A DNA stretch of 64,000 nt. Source: CAWBBA01 sp963741625 (GTDB lineage: Bacteria > Desulfobacterota > Desulfomonilia > Desulfomonilales > Desulfomonilaceae). The stretch lies in the NCBI GenBank assembly GCA_963741625.1, contig CAVUIT010000012.1, positions 682,001-746,000 of the forward strand, in the 5' to 3' direction. Shown here piece by piece: positions 1 through 9,938 of the stretch (its first letter is position 1; the number at the start of each line of letters is the position of its first letter). The notes beneath the pieces are model-generated. The model saw only the letters and a list, made by a program, of their open reading frames with translations, searched no databases and had not been told where the DNA came from. The position numbers and the translations under genes are program-made.

Positions 1-1
1 C

Positions 2-1616
2 ACGATCCCGAAGCCGAAGAACCGCTATTCAGAGAAAGTCGCAGTGATCGGGTCAGGACCCGCGGGGATGACGGCAGCCTACTTTTTGGCATGGGAAGGG
101 TATCCTGTTACTGTCTTCGAGGCCATGCCTGAGCCTGGCGGTCTCATGATCGCAGGCATTCCCGAGTTTCGCCTGCCACGGCACGTGGTGCGAAGGGAAA
201 TCGAAGCGATCAAAGAGATGGGAGTTGAGGTAGTCGTCAATACCACTGTGGGAAAGGAAATCAGCCTGGATGATTTGAGGAAGGACGGATACAAGGCTTT
301 CTTTCTTGGAATCGGCGCATGGGAAGGCCATAAACTGGGCATCGAAGGGGAGGATCAGTATCCTCAAGTCCTGAGCGCTCTGGATTTTCTCAGGGACGTT
401 TCGTTGGGTAGAAAAATCAAACCTGCCAACAGCGTGGCCATTGTGGGAGGCGGAAATGCAGCAATTGACGCAGCCCGCACATGTATCCGTCTGGGATCGC
501 AATCCGTGAGTATCGTGTATCGTCGCACTCGATCCGAGATGCCGGCGCACTTCGAAGAAATCATCCAGATGGCCGAAGAGGGGATCCACGTCCATCAGTT
601 GACGGTTCCCGTGAAGATTATTGGCAGTCACGGCAAGATCGATTTCCTCGAATGTGTCATGGCTAGCCTGGGAGAGCCCGATGAGAGCGGCCGGCGTCGC
701 CCAATCCCCGTTCCTGACTCAAACTACAAGATGCCGGTGGGAGCTGTCATCGCTGCTATTGGGCAGAAGCCGGCCGTGAGGAATTTCTCAGGCATTGGAG
801 AGCTGGAATTGACCAAGCGACAGACGATTAACGTCCACGCCCAATAAGTCCCGGACTAGTCTTTCAGACGTGTATGCTGCCGGAGACGCCGTGACCGGAC
901 CTGCTACGGTGGTTCAGGCTATCGGAGGCGGCAAGCGCGCTGCACGAGCGATTCACCAATTTCTTAGAGGGCAGGCGTTCGAGTCGGTTGGATCTCCGAG
1001 GCCCCGAGCAATGGTGGTGCCTATTGAGATGAACTATCACGAGAAGTCCTTCATTCAAAGGCAGGAGATCCCGCTCATTGACCTGGAAAGGAGAATGCAC
1101 ACCTTTGATCAGGTCGAGCTCGGACTCGATGAAATTGCTGCCGTGCAGGAATCCAAGAGGTGCATGCGTTGTGACATTTGCGAACGGTGTGGCAAGTGCG
1201 TAGAGGTGTGCCGGGACCGCCTGGGCGCTTCCGCGATCCGGTTCCACCACTACGGTGAGAGCTCACTCATTCTCAAAGATTACGTGCACGGACTGCCGCG
1301 ATGCATAGGCTGCGGCTCATGCGTCACGATCTGCCCGACCGGCGCGCTCCAAATGGAAGACCGCGGTGACGAGCGAGTGATCCTTATGTCGGGAACGGTC
1401 ATTAATCGTATCAAATTGGAGAAGTGTGAAGGCTGCGGAATCTCTTACGTTCCCAAAATCTTCATTAAGCACGTGGCCAAATTGATCGATGCGCCGGAAG
1501 AAGCCTTTGAACGAAAGCTCTGTCCGCAGTGCAAGCGGATCGAGTTTGCTTCGCGTATGGCTGGAGCCAAGCCGGATTTCAGTCGGGTCCAACAATCTCA
1601 GGAATCTGTGTACTGA
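2..1616 (+). CDS. GltD-type FAD/NAD(P) oxidoreductase with C-terminal ferredoxin domain; 5' partial, frameshifted
   Basis: The reading frame is already open at the left edge, so the N-terminus lies outside the window. Seen: an FAD-binding motif (IGSGPAGMTAAYFL, near base 50), an NAD(P)-binding motif (VAIVGGGNAAIDAAR, near 437) and the closing motif YAAGDAVTGPATVVQAIGGG (from 873). This is the domain order of glutamate synthase small chain and related NAD(P)H-dependent electron-transfer flavoproteins. The frame stops at 847 and homology continues in the next frame (+1), so one extra base probably lies near 840. The second half carries cysteine clusters CMRCDICERCGKC and CIGCGSCVTIC, typical of two [4Fe-4S] clusters, then a CxxC...CPQC tail. 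It probably passes electrons between NAD(P)H and an Fe-S partner; the partner is unknown. Confidence 0.8.
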
Positions 1617-1671
1617 ACCCCCGACACGGGTGCGGGGTCAAAGCGAGAGAACCCAGTACAATGGAGAATTG

Positions 1672-1696
1672 CACTGGCCCGGTGACCGGGCCAGTG
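1672..1696. repeat. Perfect 11-bp hairpin
   Basis: CACTGGCCCGG and CCGGGCCAGTG are perfect inverted repeats around a TGA loop, 56 bases after the oxidoreductase stop. No T-run follows on either strand, so a rho-independent terminator is not well supported. Confidence 0.5.
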
Positions 1697-1767
1697 GCAC
1701 CCAGCACGCGTGGGATGTGGTGAAGCCTGCGTTTCGCGGGGGAACCGCATCGCTCGCGAAAGATGCG

Positions 1768-2140
1768 AAAGATGCGGTTCGCTTCGCTCACCATATCCTA
1801 CTGGCTGGTGAAAGTTCGTTGATTCTCAAAGATCAAGTGCATGGACTGCCTCACCGTTTCGGCTGCGGCTCCTGCGGCAATATCTACTCCACCGGCGCAT
1901 TGCATATTGAAGATCTCGGCCGACTAGCGTCTCTTGCTTATGTGCGGCACCATTCTCAACAGGATGAAGATGGAGCAATCCGAGGGATGTGGCTCGCACT
2001 TCTTGCCGAAAATCTTCTTGCAACACGTGGGCATTCGCATTAACTTCCCCGACTATGAGTTCCAGCAGATGTTGTGTCCCGAATGAAGAAGGATCGCTCA
2101 CGCGGCCGGAATGTCGGGACTCGAGCCGGAATACAGCCGC
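1768..2140 (+). pseudogene. Decayed paralogue of the ferredoxin tail of the upstream oxidoreductase
   Basis: Translation in two frames reproduces the C-terminal domain of the preceding gene. One stretch reads GESSLILKDQVHGLPHRFGC, matching GESSLILKDYVHGLPRCIGC. After a frame change it reads EGCGSHFLPKIFLQHV, matching EGCGISYVPKIFIKHV, then LCPE-stop-RRI, matching LCPQCKRI. It contains a frameshift, a TAG and a TGA (2084-2086), and cluster cysteines are replaced (Phe and Tyr). The divergence shows it is an old second copy, not a fresh tandem duplication. No start codon or N-terminal flavin domain is left. Confidence 0.75.
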
Positions 2141-2281
2141 GCTTGCCCTTCGGATGTGGAGGCTTGCAAGCGATAGAGGCAGTCGCAATCCCTTCGAAGC
2201 GTTTCGTAAGAATGCCATGAGAACGGGCAGCATACTGGAAACCGGATTCCAATGCGCGATCAAACAGGTGATATCAGTAAT

Positions 2282-2438
2282 GGCCGGCAGGGACGCCGGC
2301 CCCCACCATAACGTGGTAGCGGCCCCGCGCAGAACGCGGGGTCACCGCCATGCCTACTCGCGTGAAAGCGAATTGGCATGAGACATTTAAATACGTAGGG
2401 GCATCCCGCGTTCCGCGGGACCGTGCCCCTACGTATTT
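2282..2438. repeat. Group of palindromic intergenic repeats
   Basis: Three hairpin-forming units lie side by side. The first is a GGCCGGCAGGGACGCCGGCC unit near 2283, also found near 5848 and in shorter form near 33663. The second is a GCCCCGCGCAGAACGCGGGG unit near 2323. The third is a nested palindrome whose arms AAATACGTAGGGGCA (2389-2403) and TGCCCCTACGTATTT (2424-2438) enclose a second stem TCCCGCG/CGCGGGA. The GTAGGGGCA arm recurs at 40979. These look like REP- or MITE-type elements. Confidence 0.6.
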
Positions 2439-2484
2439 GCCACTCAAGGGATGTCAACCGGTATCAACGCTGGAGGAGGGCATA

Positions 2485-3225
2485 TTGAACAGCTTGCAGC
2501 TAAAGGAATTTGCCCGTCAGTGCGGCGCAGACGTTGTCGGTATTGCGGACCTGGCTCTGCTGAAAGGGATCGAAACAGAGCCCAAAAATCTTCTGGAGGG
2601 CTACACGAGAGCCGTAAGCGTCGCAGCGGTACTTGCGGACGGAATCATAGACCCCATTGTAGATTCCCCTACACCGCTCTACCAGCAGCATTATCTAAAG
2701 GTGAACGCTTTGCTTGACGACATCGCTTTGCGGGTCTCGCAATGCCTTCAGCACGCGGGGGCCAAAGCTCTTCCCATTCCGGCTTCTCAGCTTCTGGACA
2801 AAACTAATTGGCGCTCGTACATCTCCCACAAGGCCGTGGCCGTCGCCGCCGGCCTAGGCTGGCAAGGGAAAAGCCTTTTGGTTGTGAATCCGGAGCATGG
2901 GCCGCGAATCCGATTGGTCACGATCCTCACTGATGCTTCGCTGGATGCCGATAAGCCCATCAAGAACAAATGCGGCAAATGTCCTGCCTGCTCAAAGGCG
3001 TGCCCGGCTCAGGCAATAAAGAACGTAAACACCGATTGGCATTACTCGGATCGCAACGAAGCGCTTCACTTCGAGCGCTGCTTGGAAAAGGTGAGTCAGG
3101 AGCACACAAAGCTGCCCTTTATTGAGAGCCCCATTTGCGGTGTCTGCATTAAAGTCTGCCCGTGGGGTCAGAAAAAGAAACGCCGCAGATCCAAGAGTGC
3201 TGGAGCGGATGGTGCAGCAAATTGA
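2485..3225 (+). CDS. QueG-like double [4Fe-4S] protein
   Basis: A 246-residue soluble protein. Its C-terminal part has two cysteine clusters, CGKCPACSKACP and C(LEK)...CGVCIKVCPWG, arranged as in epoxyqueuosine reductase and reductive-dehalogenase-like Fe-S proteins. The central HKAVAVAAGLGWQGKSLL stretch (the AGLGWxGK motif) is also typical of that superfamily. It is shorter than QueG and lacks the C-terminal HEAT repeats, so a tRNA-queuosine role is not proven; it may be a QueG-like redox protein of other function. The TTG at 2485 is chosen as start because GGAGGAGGG lies just upstream and the longer frame runs through a palindromic repeat. The C-terminus is very basic (KKKRRRSK). Confidence 0.75.
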   Translation: MNSLQLKEFARQCGADVVGIADLALLKGIETEPKNLLEGYTRAVSVAAVLADGIIDPIVDSPTPLYQQHYLKVNALLDDIALRVSQCLQHAGAKALPIPASQLLDKTNWRSYISHKAVAVAAGLGWQGKSLLVVNPEHGPRIRLVTILTDASLDADKPIKNKCGKCPACSKACPAQAIKNVNTDWHYSDRNEALHFERCLEKVSQEHTKLPFIESPICGVCIKVCPWGQKKKRRRSKSAGADGAAN

Positions 3226-3258
3226 GTTTAGCGCCCGGACAACCTGCGTGAAAGTCCG

Positions 3259-3292
3259 CCCCTCCCTTGACGGGAGGGGTTAGGGGAGGGTG
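3259..3292. repeat. CCCCTCCC inverted repeat
   Basis: CCCCTCCC and GGGAGGGG pair around TTGAC, and a further GGGGAGGG follows. It sits between two same-strand genes. The form is that of a dispersed intergenic repeat; no T-run makes it a clear terminator. Confidence 0.45.
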
Positions 3293-3368
3293 TCAATGGG
3301 ACAAATCTCATAGCGTTGCACTATAATAATTTCTTCCCCCTTTCGCAGATCCTTCGATGGAGGCCCAC

Positions 3369-3932
3369 ATGGATGAAGGTTCGGAAGCCCGTCGTCTTTC
3401 ATGGGAGTTGGTGGAGAACCGTGAAGACAGAAAATACGGGCTCTTTTCAGTTAACATCCACAAGAGCAAGTCCCCCAGAACCGGCCAAATTCACGAGTTC
3501 CAGGTTCTAGAATCTCCTGACTGGGTGGCAGTCATTGCTGTGACTCCGGATAATCAGGTCGTTATGGTCAGGCAATTCCGCCACGGTACCGGTGAGCTTT
3601 CTCTCGAGCCTCCCGGCGGATTGGCAAAGGAAGGTCAGGCTCCTGAGCAAAGCGCACGAGAAGAACTCGAAGAAGAAACGGGATATCAGGCCGGAGCATT
3701 GGAGTTCCTCGGTTGGATGCACCCTATGCCCGCGATCTTTTCAAACCGCTTCTACGTCTATTTGGCCCGAAACGCCACACCTACAGGCCGTCTGAATCCT
3801 GACGAAACGGAAGAGGTCGAAACCGTCCTTGTCCCTCTCGATCAGATCCGGGAATATATAAGGTCAGGCAAGATCACCTGTTCGGTGATGATCGCCGCGC
3901 TGTACCTATTCCTGGATCTGGAAGATAAGTGA
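3369..3932 (+). CDS. Nudix hydrolase, ADP-ribose pyrophosphatase type
   Basis: A 187-residue protein with the Nudix signature from GGLAKEGQ through SAREELEEETGY. Such enzymes hydrolyse nucleoside diphosphates linked to another group, most often ADP-ribose in this subgroup, using Mg2+ bound by the EExGY glutamates. Two signature positions are altered (the first Glu is Gln, and Arg of the REUxEE block is Glu); the metal-binding glutamates are kept, and similar variants occur in the NUDT5-like group. The ATG at 3369 is preferred over 3357 because GGAGG stands five bases before it. The exact substrate cannot be told from sequence. Confidence 0.88.
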   Translation: MDEGSEARRLSWELVENREDRKYGLFSVNIHKSKSPRTGQIHEFQVLESPDWVAVIAVTPDNQVVMVRQFRHGTGELSLEPPGGLAKEGQAPEQSAREELEEETGYQAGALEFLGWMHPMPAIFSNRFYVYLARNATPTGRLNPDETEEVETVLVPLDQIREYIRSGKITCSVMIAALYLFLDLEDK

Positions 3933-4007
3933 CAGCCTTGGAAGAGGGTACAGGAGAAACCTGTGATACAAAGTAGGGGTTATTATCAGGTGTAATGGAG
4001 GAACGAA

Positions 4008-4865
4008 ATGGATGTGAAGGTTTTCGGTGTGGTGGGAGCCGGTCAGATGGGGAACGGCATCGCCCACGTAGCGGCAGCGTCAGGTCTCAAAGTGATCATG
4101 AATGATATCAAACAGGAGTTCGTAGACAGAGGGCTCCAGACTATCGACAAGAATCTGGGTCGTGCAGTATCCAAAGGCAAGATGTCCGAAGAAGAAAAGG
4201 CTCAAATCCTGGGGCGAATCAAGGGGAGCACGAATCTGGCCGACTTCAAAGAAGCCGATTTCGTCGTGGAAGCGGTACTCGAAGATTTTGAGTTGAAAGA
4301 GAAGGTGTTCCGCACCCTCGACGAGGTAGTCCCCGCGGGGCGTATTCTGGCCAGCAATACCTCTTCCATTTCCATCACAAAACTTGCTGCATTGACTAAA
4401 AGACCGGAAAAATTCATTGGCATGCACTTCATGAACCCGGTCCCCGTCATGAAACTGGTGGAAATCATCAACGGCCTCGCGACGGACAAGGAAACCACCG
4501 CTATCACCGTGGAACTATCCAAGAAATTTGGTAAGATCCCTGTTGAGGCTCAGGACTTCCCGGGGTTCATTTCGAATCGTGTCCTGATGCCCATGATCAA
4601 CGAGGCTGTCTTCGCTCTGTTCGAGGGCGTCGGGACGCCCGAAGCCATCGACGAAGTTATGAAACTGGGCATGAACCATCCCATGGGTCCCCTGACCCTG
4701 GCTGATTTCATTGGGCTGGACACGTGTTTGGCGATCATGAAAGTGCTGTACGACGGGTTCGGCGACCCCAAGTACCGGGCGTGCCCACTCCTCAGGAAGT
4801 ATGTTGAAGCAGGATATTTAGGCAGGAAAAGCGGCCGCGGCTTTTATGACTATTCCGAGAAATAG
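4008..4865 (+). CDS. 3-hydroxyacyl-CoA (3-hydroxybutyryl-CoA) dehydrogenase
   Basis: 285 residues, the normal length for the short bacterial single-function enzyme. The N-terminal NAD-binding motif is VGAGQMGNGIA, followed by the catalytic-domain signature GMHFMNPVPVMKLVEI with the conserved histidine, and the C-terminal helical domain LGMNHPMGPLTLADFIGLD. It oxidises (S)-3-hydroxyacyl-CoA to 3-oxoacyl-CoA with NAD+, or the reverse, in fatty-acid or butyrate-type metabolism. The start is supported by GGAGG seven bases upstream. No thiolase, crotonase or acyl-CoA dehydrogenase lies next to it, so the pathway is not set by context. It is an hbd/paaH-like gene; the symbol is left open. Confidence 0.92.
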   Translation: MDVKVFGVVGAGQMGNGIAHVAAASGLKVIMNDIKQEFVDRGLQTIDKNLGRAVSKGKMSEEEKAQILGRIKGSTNLADFKEADFVVEAVLEDFELKEKVFRTLDEVVPAGRILASNTSSISITKLAALTKRPEKFIGMHFMNPVPVMKLVEIINGLATDKETTAITVELSKKFGKIPVEAQDFPGFISNRVLMPMINEAVFALFEGVGTPEAIDEVMKLGMNHPMGPLTLADFIGLDTCLAIMKVLYDGFGDPKYRACPLLRKYVEAGYLGRKSGRGFYDYSEK

Positions 4866-4916
4866 GAACCGTTCGTTGGGCTGCAATCGAACCTTTGCCG
4901 GGGAGGCAGACAAGCC

Positions 4917-5709
4917 ATGAATCTCTGCCGCCCCGATGATCAAAAATCATGTGCGGCATGCTGCGGGCTGTACAACATCCCCATAGCCACACGGCCCGCT
5001 CTTTGGAAAAACCTTGAGACACGTACCATTGCTTTTCGGGCAAACAGAGCGATCTGTGGAAGCGCTCGAGAAATACGAAGCTCTCGTTCGCGCGTCAGGG
5101 GCCGTGTCGCGTGTGGATGATGCCATACACGTCTGCGAATTTACCGGTTTCTTGGATGAAGCCTTTAGGGTCGTGGGGTGCATGCTTCATCCTTCCTCGC
5201 CGGGAAACCGCGGCATAGATCTCAGGGGCCTGTGCCACTATGGGAGTATGGCCTGCAAAACCTTCTTCTGCCCGGCCTGGGACGCACTGGATCAGCGGCG
5301 CCGCAGCATTCTCTTTGACACGATAGAGGACTGGCATCTTTACGGATTGATCATCACGGATGTGGACTTTGTCAGGTCGCTGTTTGGTCTCGTAGAAGAG
5401 AGGATGGGGAAGGAGATAGAGCAGGGGTCGTTGTCTTCAGGTCCTGCGCTGAGAATCTTTAGGCAGATGCTCTCGTGGAAGGACTCCTGGCCGTTCGGTC
5501 GATCATCATCAATGCGCAAGAGCCGGTATTATTTCCACGGATCATGCCTGGCTGGCGGAAACGCCTATGAGGCACACCTTGCCCGTTTGCTGGACACTAT
5601 CAGGTTTACATTCGACATATCGGACGGAATGGACGGCGCCGAACGTTTTGTGGGGCAAATGGTGGAAGATTTTGTCAGTGCGTACATTAGGGTTTCTGCT
5701 AGCAGTTGA
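4917..5709 (+). CDS. Hypothetical cysteine-motif protein, frameshifted
   Basis: The first 40 codons give a CAACCGLYNI motif resembling the start of zinc- or Fe-S-binding CxxCCGL proteins. Around 5030 the sensible reading moves to the next frame (+1) and continues as an unbroken 230-codon frame to 5709. That part contains further paired cysteines (LCHYGSMACKTFFCPAW). The two pieces join to about 263 residues, with the frame change inside the bases GCTTTTCGGG. I do not recognise the family well enough to name a function; the many Cys and His residues suggest a metal site. It follows the hydroxyacyl-CoA dehydrogenase by 51 bases and may share its transcript. Confidence 0.6.
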
Positions 5710-6111
5710 ACATAGGGGCTGAGCAATCCTCTATAGTCGTATGTTTACCAAAACGTAAATCTTCACCGCGGAGATCGCGGAATGCGCGGACAAATCCGTT
5801 TCCTGTGATCGTCACCGAGAAAGCGGTGTATCCGGTTTGAAACGCGGCCGGCAGGGACGCCGGCCCTACCATTAGCCGGTAGGACCGGCGTCCCTGCCGG
5901 TCACCAAATGCTAGGCGACAAGTTACACAAAACCATAAGTTATAATAGTAAGTTATGGTAATAGCCTCAACTTCTACTGAATAAATTCAATAATTTGTAC
6001 TAAAAATCCTTGACCCTCGTCTGCTCATCCTGTATTGTTACCGCATCGATATGTTTGGAACAGAATAACTTGGATTTTGACGGAGCCCCCTTTTGGGGTT
6101 CCCTGGAGAGT
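5710..6111. other. Intergenic region: palindromic repeat and AT-rich leader
   Basis: No gene is seen. A CACCGCGGAGATCGCGG fragment near 5763 resembles the end of the element at 29151-29317. A large hairpin follows (5848-5900). The last 200 bases are AT-rich, with a TATAAT at 5941-5946 flanked by two copies of AAGTTAT (5936 and 5951); this is probably the promoter of the secreted-protein gene at 6112, although no good -35 box was found. Confidence 0.45.
5848..5900. repeat. Large palindromic repeat (GGCAGGGACGCC family)
   Basis: CCGGCAGGGACGCCGG (5848-5863) and CCGGCGTCCCTGCCGG (5885-5900) are perfect inverted repeats. Inner arms CCTACC and GGTAGG extend the pairing. Related units occur near 2283 and 33663. 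Confidence 0.65.
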
Positions 6112-6495
6112 ATGGAGTTGGGTCGAGGTTTCCCCATTGCCGTATGTACTTTTCTGGCGATGGCCGCTGTTGCGGTATTGCCATTGTGCGTCGCCGCTTA
6201 TATGCCCCCTCCCAGTCCTTGCGAACTCCAGCCAATGACCTACGGGCCTCCTGAACCGCCTACTTGTGCGGCTCCTCCTCCGCTGCCCTATTGTGGTCCG
6301 TGCCCCCCTATGAAATGTTACCCACGAAAAGTAGTAGGACCGCCCCCGTGCCCGATAGTAGTTTGCAAGTGCTCTGTCCCCACGCCTGCTGCTTACCGAA
6401 TTTGTCCTCCTCCGCCTTGCCCGCCGCCACCTTGTGCTCCGCCGCCGTGTGCGCCGACTGCCTGCGCCCCTCCGGTCTATAGTCTGCCCCGTTAA
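6112..6495 (+). CDS. Secreted Pro/Cys-rich protein
   Basis: 127 residues. A signal peptide (roughly residues 1-30, hydrophobic core VCTFLAMAAVAVLPLCVAA) is followed by a mature part made almost wholly of Pro, Cys and Ala, for example CPPPPCPPPPCAPPPCAP. No enzyme motif is present. The regular cysteine spacing suggests a disulfide-rich extracellular or cell-surface structural protein. The ATG at 6112 is chosen because GGAGAG lies just before it and the signal peptide follows directly. The gene stands alone behind an AT-rich leader. A second Cys/Pro-rich secreted gene with a similar AT-rich leader lies at 17239-17682. No function can be assigned. Confidence 0.7.
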   Translation: MELGRGFPIAVCTFLAMAAVAVLPLCVAAYMPPPSPCELQPMTYGPPEPPTCAAPPPLPYCGPCPPMKCYPRKVVGPPPCPIVVCKCSVPTPAAYRICPPPPCPPPPCAPPPCAPTACAPPVYSLPR

Positions 6496-6799
6496 CAGCC
6501 CCAAAAATAGGGATTGGCTATCTGGCGAGTAATGTTGTGTCGCGTCAGTTTTGTCTTCCGTCCACAAGCCCCTTTCTTCAGAACTCTCTCTCCAGCCCTA
6601 CATGTCTCCACCAGCAAAATAACTTTTATTCCGAATGTTATTGTAAATATATCAAGTAATATGTTATTATTTACCGTAATGATCCGCTGTCACAATTATT
6701 TGTGTTCACCTATCTAGTCTTAGGACAGGGTGCAATCGACTCGGAAAAGAGGCACTTAAGACTTTGCGGCCAAAGACCACACATAAACAAGGCTTGGTA
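6496..6799. other. Intergenic region upstream of ftsK
   Basis: No gene is seen. The middle part (about 6600-6690) is strongly AT-rich, with the related strings AATGTTATTGTAAAT and AATATGTTATTATTTAC, and probably holds the ftsK promoter; no convincing -35/-10 pair was found. Confidence 0.35.
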
Positions 6800-9413
6800 A
6801 TGAAGACCCCTCGAATGGGCGTGCCTCCTTCGCGTTCGCACGGAAGCGAATTCGCCGCGGTCATCTTTTTTGCCCTGGCCATGTTCCTGATTTTGTGCCT
6901 CACCTCCTATGACCCCCGGGATCCATCGCTGAACGTCGCCACCTCAAGGTCCCAGGTGTCAAATCTCTGCGGATTAATAGGGTCTCATGTTGCCGATGCC
7001 ATGGTGCAACTGTTGGGTATTTCCGCCCTCCTGATACCGCTGGGGTTGGTCGTGCTGTGCCTGCGAGTCTTCGTGCCTCCCCGTCTCCCTATCAGAGGGC
7101 CCGAAGTGTTAAGCATCGTTCTGCTAATTTCAGCAGCATCCGTTCTCTTGGAACGCTGTGGCATAGGGCCTGTTCTAAAATTTCCCACGGAACATGCCGG
7201 CGGCACTGCCGGCGCGTGCCTTCACAGGATCTTGTTCAAGTTCCTTGGCAGCGGTGGAGAGATTGGTACTGAGCTTGACTCTTGTCCTGCTGTGCGTCAT
7301 GCATCTGTCCAAAATGTCCCCTAAGAGCGCTGTCCGGTGGGGAGCCACGGTGGCAGCCTGGTCGGCCCAGATACTCGCATGGGGATGGCTTCATCTGAAG
7401 CGTTTTTGGGTAGCACATGACCGCGACCGTTCGGAAATGGCGGGGCCAAGCTATTTCGGGCTAGAAACGGAACTGGATGATCTGGATGTCTTGCCGTCCA
7501 GGAATGCCCACACCCCAAAATCCCGGCCTCAGGACCCCCCCGTGGAGCCACTCCTTCCCTCGCCATGGGAGAGGATATCTGTTCAGCCTCGGGGAAATGG
7601 CAAAACAAGCGCATCTGACACAATCTCAAAGGCAGGTGACGAAGTTCTAGGCGCTGACGAGAAGAAACCAGAGCAGCGTCCGGAATCGACGCCTCCGAAG
7701 CCGTCTCCTTGGCAATCTTTGGAAACCGTTGAAAGGCCCGTCACTTCTCGGGTGATGCAACAGGCCATAGAAGAATACCTGCAAGACCAACTACCACCGA
7801 CAGACAGTGAAGAAGCACAACCCTCAAAGCAGCCGGCCGATGGACCGGATCCGAAGCCCGCCGGGCCCATAAGGGTGACCAGAAGGGCAGACGAAGAGAT
7901 TCCACGAGCGGCCGCGAAGGGCAAGAATTGCTCTACCGATGACGACTACGTGCTCCCACCGGTTGATCTCTTGGACAAGCCGGCGATTTCAGGACGCACC
8001 ATTGACGAGAAGCTTCTGGAGCGTAACGCGACCGTCTTGGAACAGAAGCTCGCTGACCTTGGCGTGCGGGGCAAAGTGGTGGAGATCCATCCGGGTCCGG
8101 TCATCACTATGTATGAACTGAGCCTGGCTTCGGGCATTCCGCTCCGTAAGGTTCTCAGCACTTCAGATGACCTGGCCATGGCCCTGAAATCGGGCTCCAC
8201 CCGCGTTGTGGCCCCTATTCCGGGCAAAGGTACCGTTGGTATCGAGGTCCCGAACCTGAACCGAGAAATCGTCTACTTCAGGGAGATCATCGAATCGCCC
8301 GCGTTCATGGAATCCAACGCTCCGTTGAAAGTCGCGCTGGGCAAGGGCATTGACGGAGAACCTTTCGCGACAAGTCTTACCAAGATGCCGCATCTTCTCA
8401 TAGCGGGAGCAACGGGTACCGGAAAATCGGTAGGTCTCAACTGCCTCATCTGCTCATGGCTCATGTCATGCACTCCCGATGAGGTGAAATTTCTCATGGT
8501 GGACCCGAAAAAGCTGGAATTATCCTACTATCAAGACATTCCGCATTTGATCCATCCGGTGGTGACAGATCCGGAAAAGGTCCCCAAGGTGCTGAGTTGG
8601 GCAATCAGGGAGATGGAACGACGCTATGATCTGCTCAGCAAGGCCGGCGCAAAGAATATTGAAGGCTACAACGCGCTAATACGCTCCGGCCAACTGGTCC
8701 CCGATCCGGAAGCGCCAGCGATTGAGAAGTTGCCGTACCTCGTAATCATCGTGGACGAGCTGGCGGAACTCATGATGGTGGCGGCTAAAGACATCGAAAT
8801 CTCCATAGCCCGCTTGGCTCAGATGGCCAGAGCTGCCGGCATCCATCTTATTCTGGCTACTCAGCGACCGTCTGTAGATGTGATAACTGGTGTAATAAAG
8901 GCCAATCTCCCTGCCCGGCTCTCATTTCAGGTGTCAGCGAAGCCTGATTCCCGAACCATCCTCGATACTGTTGGGGCGGAAAATCTTTTGGGCATGGGGG
9001 ATATGCTCTTCCTGCCGCCGGGAACCGCCAAGTTGAGACGCCTTCACGGTGCGTACGTGTCGGAAAGAGAAATTCGTAAAATCGTCGATTTTATTAAAGC
9101 TCAGCGGTCCCCCGTCTACCTTCAGGAAATCACGAAACACGTCTCCGAAGATGATTCGAGAGATGCCGGCTCCGATCTCATAGAAGACGTGAAGTACGAT
9201 GAGGCCGTGGAGCTAGTCTCGCGGCTGGGTCACGCGTCCATTTCCCTGATCCAGCGCCACATGCGCATCGGCTACAACCGAGCGGCCCGCATTATCGAGG
9301 CGATGGAAGCTGAAAGGCTTATAGGCCCGTCGGATGGTACCAGCCGTCCGAGAGAAGTTCGGGCTCGTTCACTCGAATCCATACCCGACGGACGAGACGA
9401 ATCATTTCCGTAA
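6800..9413 (+). CDS. ftsK: DNA translocase FtsK, frameshifted
   Basis: FtsK/SpoIIIE pumps DNA through the division septum and activates XerCD dimer resolution. The N-terminal part (6800 to about 7255) has the hydrophobic membrane segments; about 600 bases of charged, Pro-rich linker follow, then the motor. Seen: Walker A GATGTGKS (8406-8429), Walker B LVIIVDELAELMM, the ATQRPSVDVITG block, and a C-terminal gamma winged-helix domain (LVSRLGHASISLIQRHMRIG). The last membrane segment is split: frame 2 loses homology near GGCAGCGGTGGAGAG and the next frame continues with RLVLSLTLVLLC. One extra base near 7255 would explain it. Corrected length is about 870 residues, normal for the family. If the break is real, the motor would lack its anchor. 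Confidence 0.9.
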
Positions 9414-9938
9414 AAATATGCTGCTGCAAGTCCTGATCGGTGGGGCATTTTCTTCACCGATATACCCGCTGCCAAAAATAAAATCCAATTGGCCATCCGA
9501 GATGGCGAATCCGGAAGGCCCACTGCGACGGCCGTTTTTTCCGTCATTCCTGCGATCAACCATGACCTATCAGTCACAACGGAACATGAAAGTGCTGTGA
9601 TAGAGTCTGGTGCTACGGATGCGTCCCGTCCCGCGGGATTCATCCGTGCCTGCCGGTTATTACTCGATGGTCTACGGATACCTCTCCATCAAGGAACAGT
9701 AGTGCCCCGAACGCCCGGACGGACCTGTCCCAGCACGGATGAGCCTTCGGCACATCCGTGGCACCAAATTTCTAACAGATGCGGCACAAAAGGCAGGCAC
9801 TCTCAGGTAAACGCGGGAATCAAGAGTCTGGACCCCGGATCAGGTCCGGGGTGACGGTCTCGTGCCCGCAAATCGGACAGACATTTTGAAAATTGTTATA
9901 AAATGCCCCTGATTTCCCTTGTTTTGAGGGCAAGCTGA
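9414..9938. repeat. Intergenic region rich in short palindromic repeats
   Basis: No gene is supported. A CCCGCGGGATTCATCCGTG unit at about 9631-9650 recurs near 32055-32073. A second CACGGATG...CATCCGTG pair lies near 9734-9762. A GACCCCGGATCAGGTCCGGGGT hairpin, imperfect at its ends, lies near 9832. The two flanking genes (ftsK on plus, deacetylase on minus) converge here, so a bidirectional terminator would be expected; none with a clear T-run was seen. Confidence 0.5.

Noticed and set aside
2084..2086. TGA at the position of a cysteine, suggesting selenocysteine
   Set aside because: The surrounding copy has a frameshift, another stop and lost cluster cysteines, so it is a pseudogene; no SECIS-like hairpin was recognised.
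4917..5709. Programmed +1 frameshift at GCTTTTCGGG
   Set aside because: Seven genes of unrelated families show the same type of break without a common slippery sequence, so a technical or mutational cause is more likely.
9489..9854. Open plus-strand frame after ftsK
   Set aside because: It runs across dispersed palindromic repeats and has no protein-like pattern.
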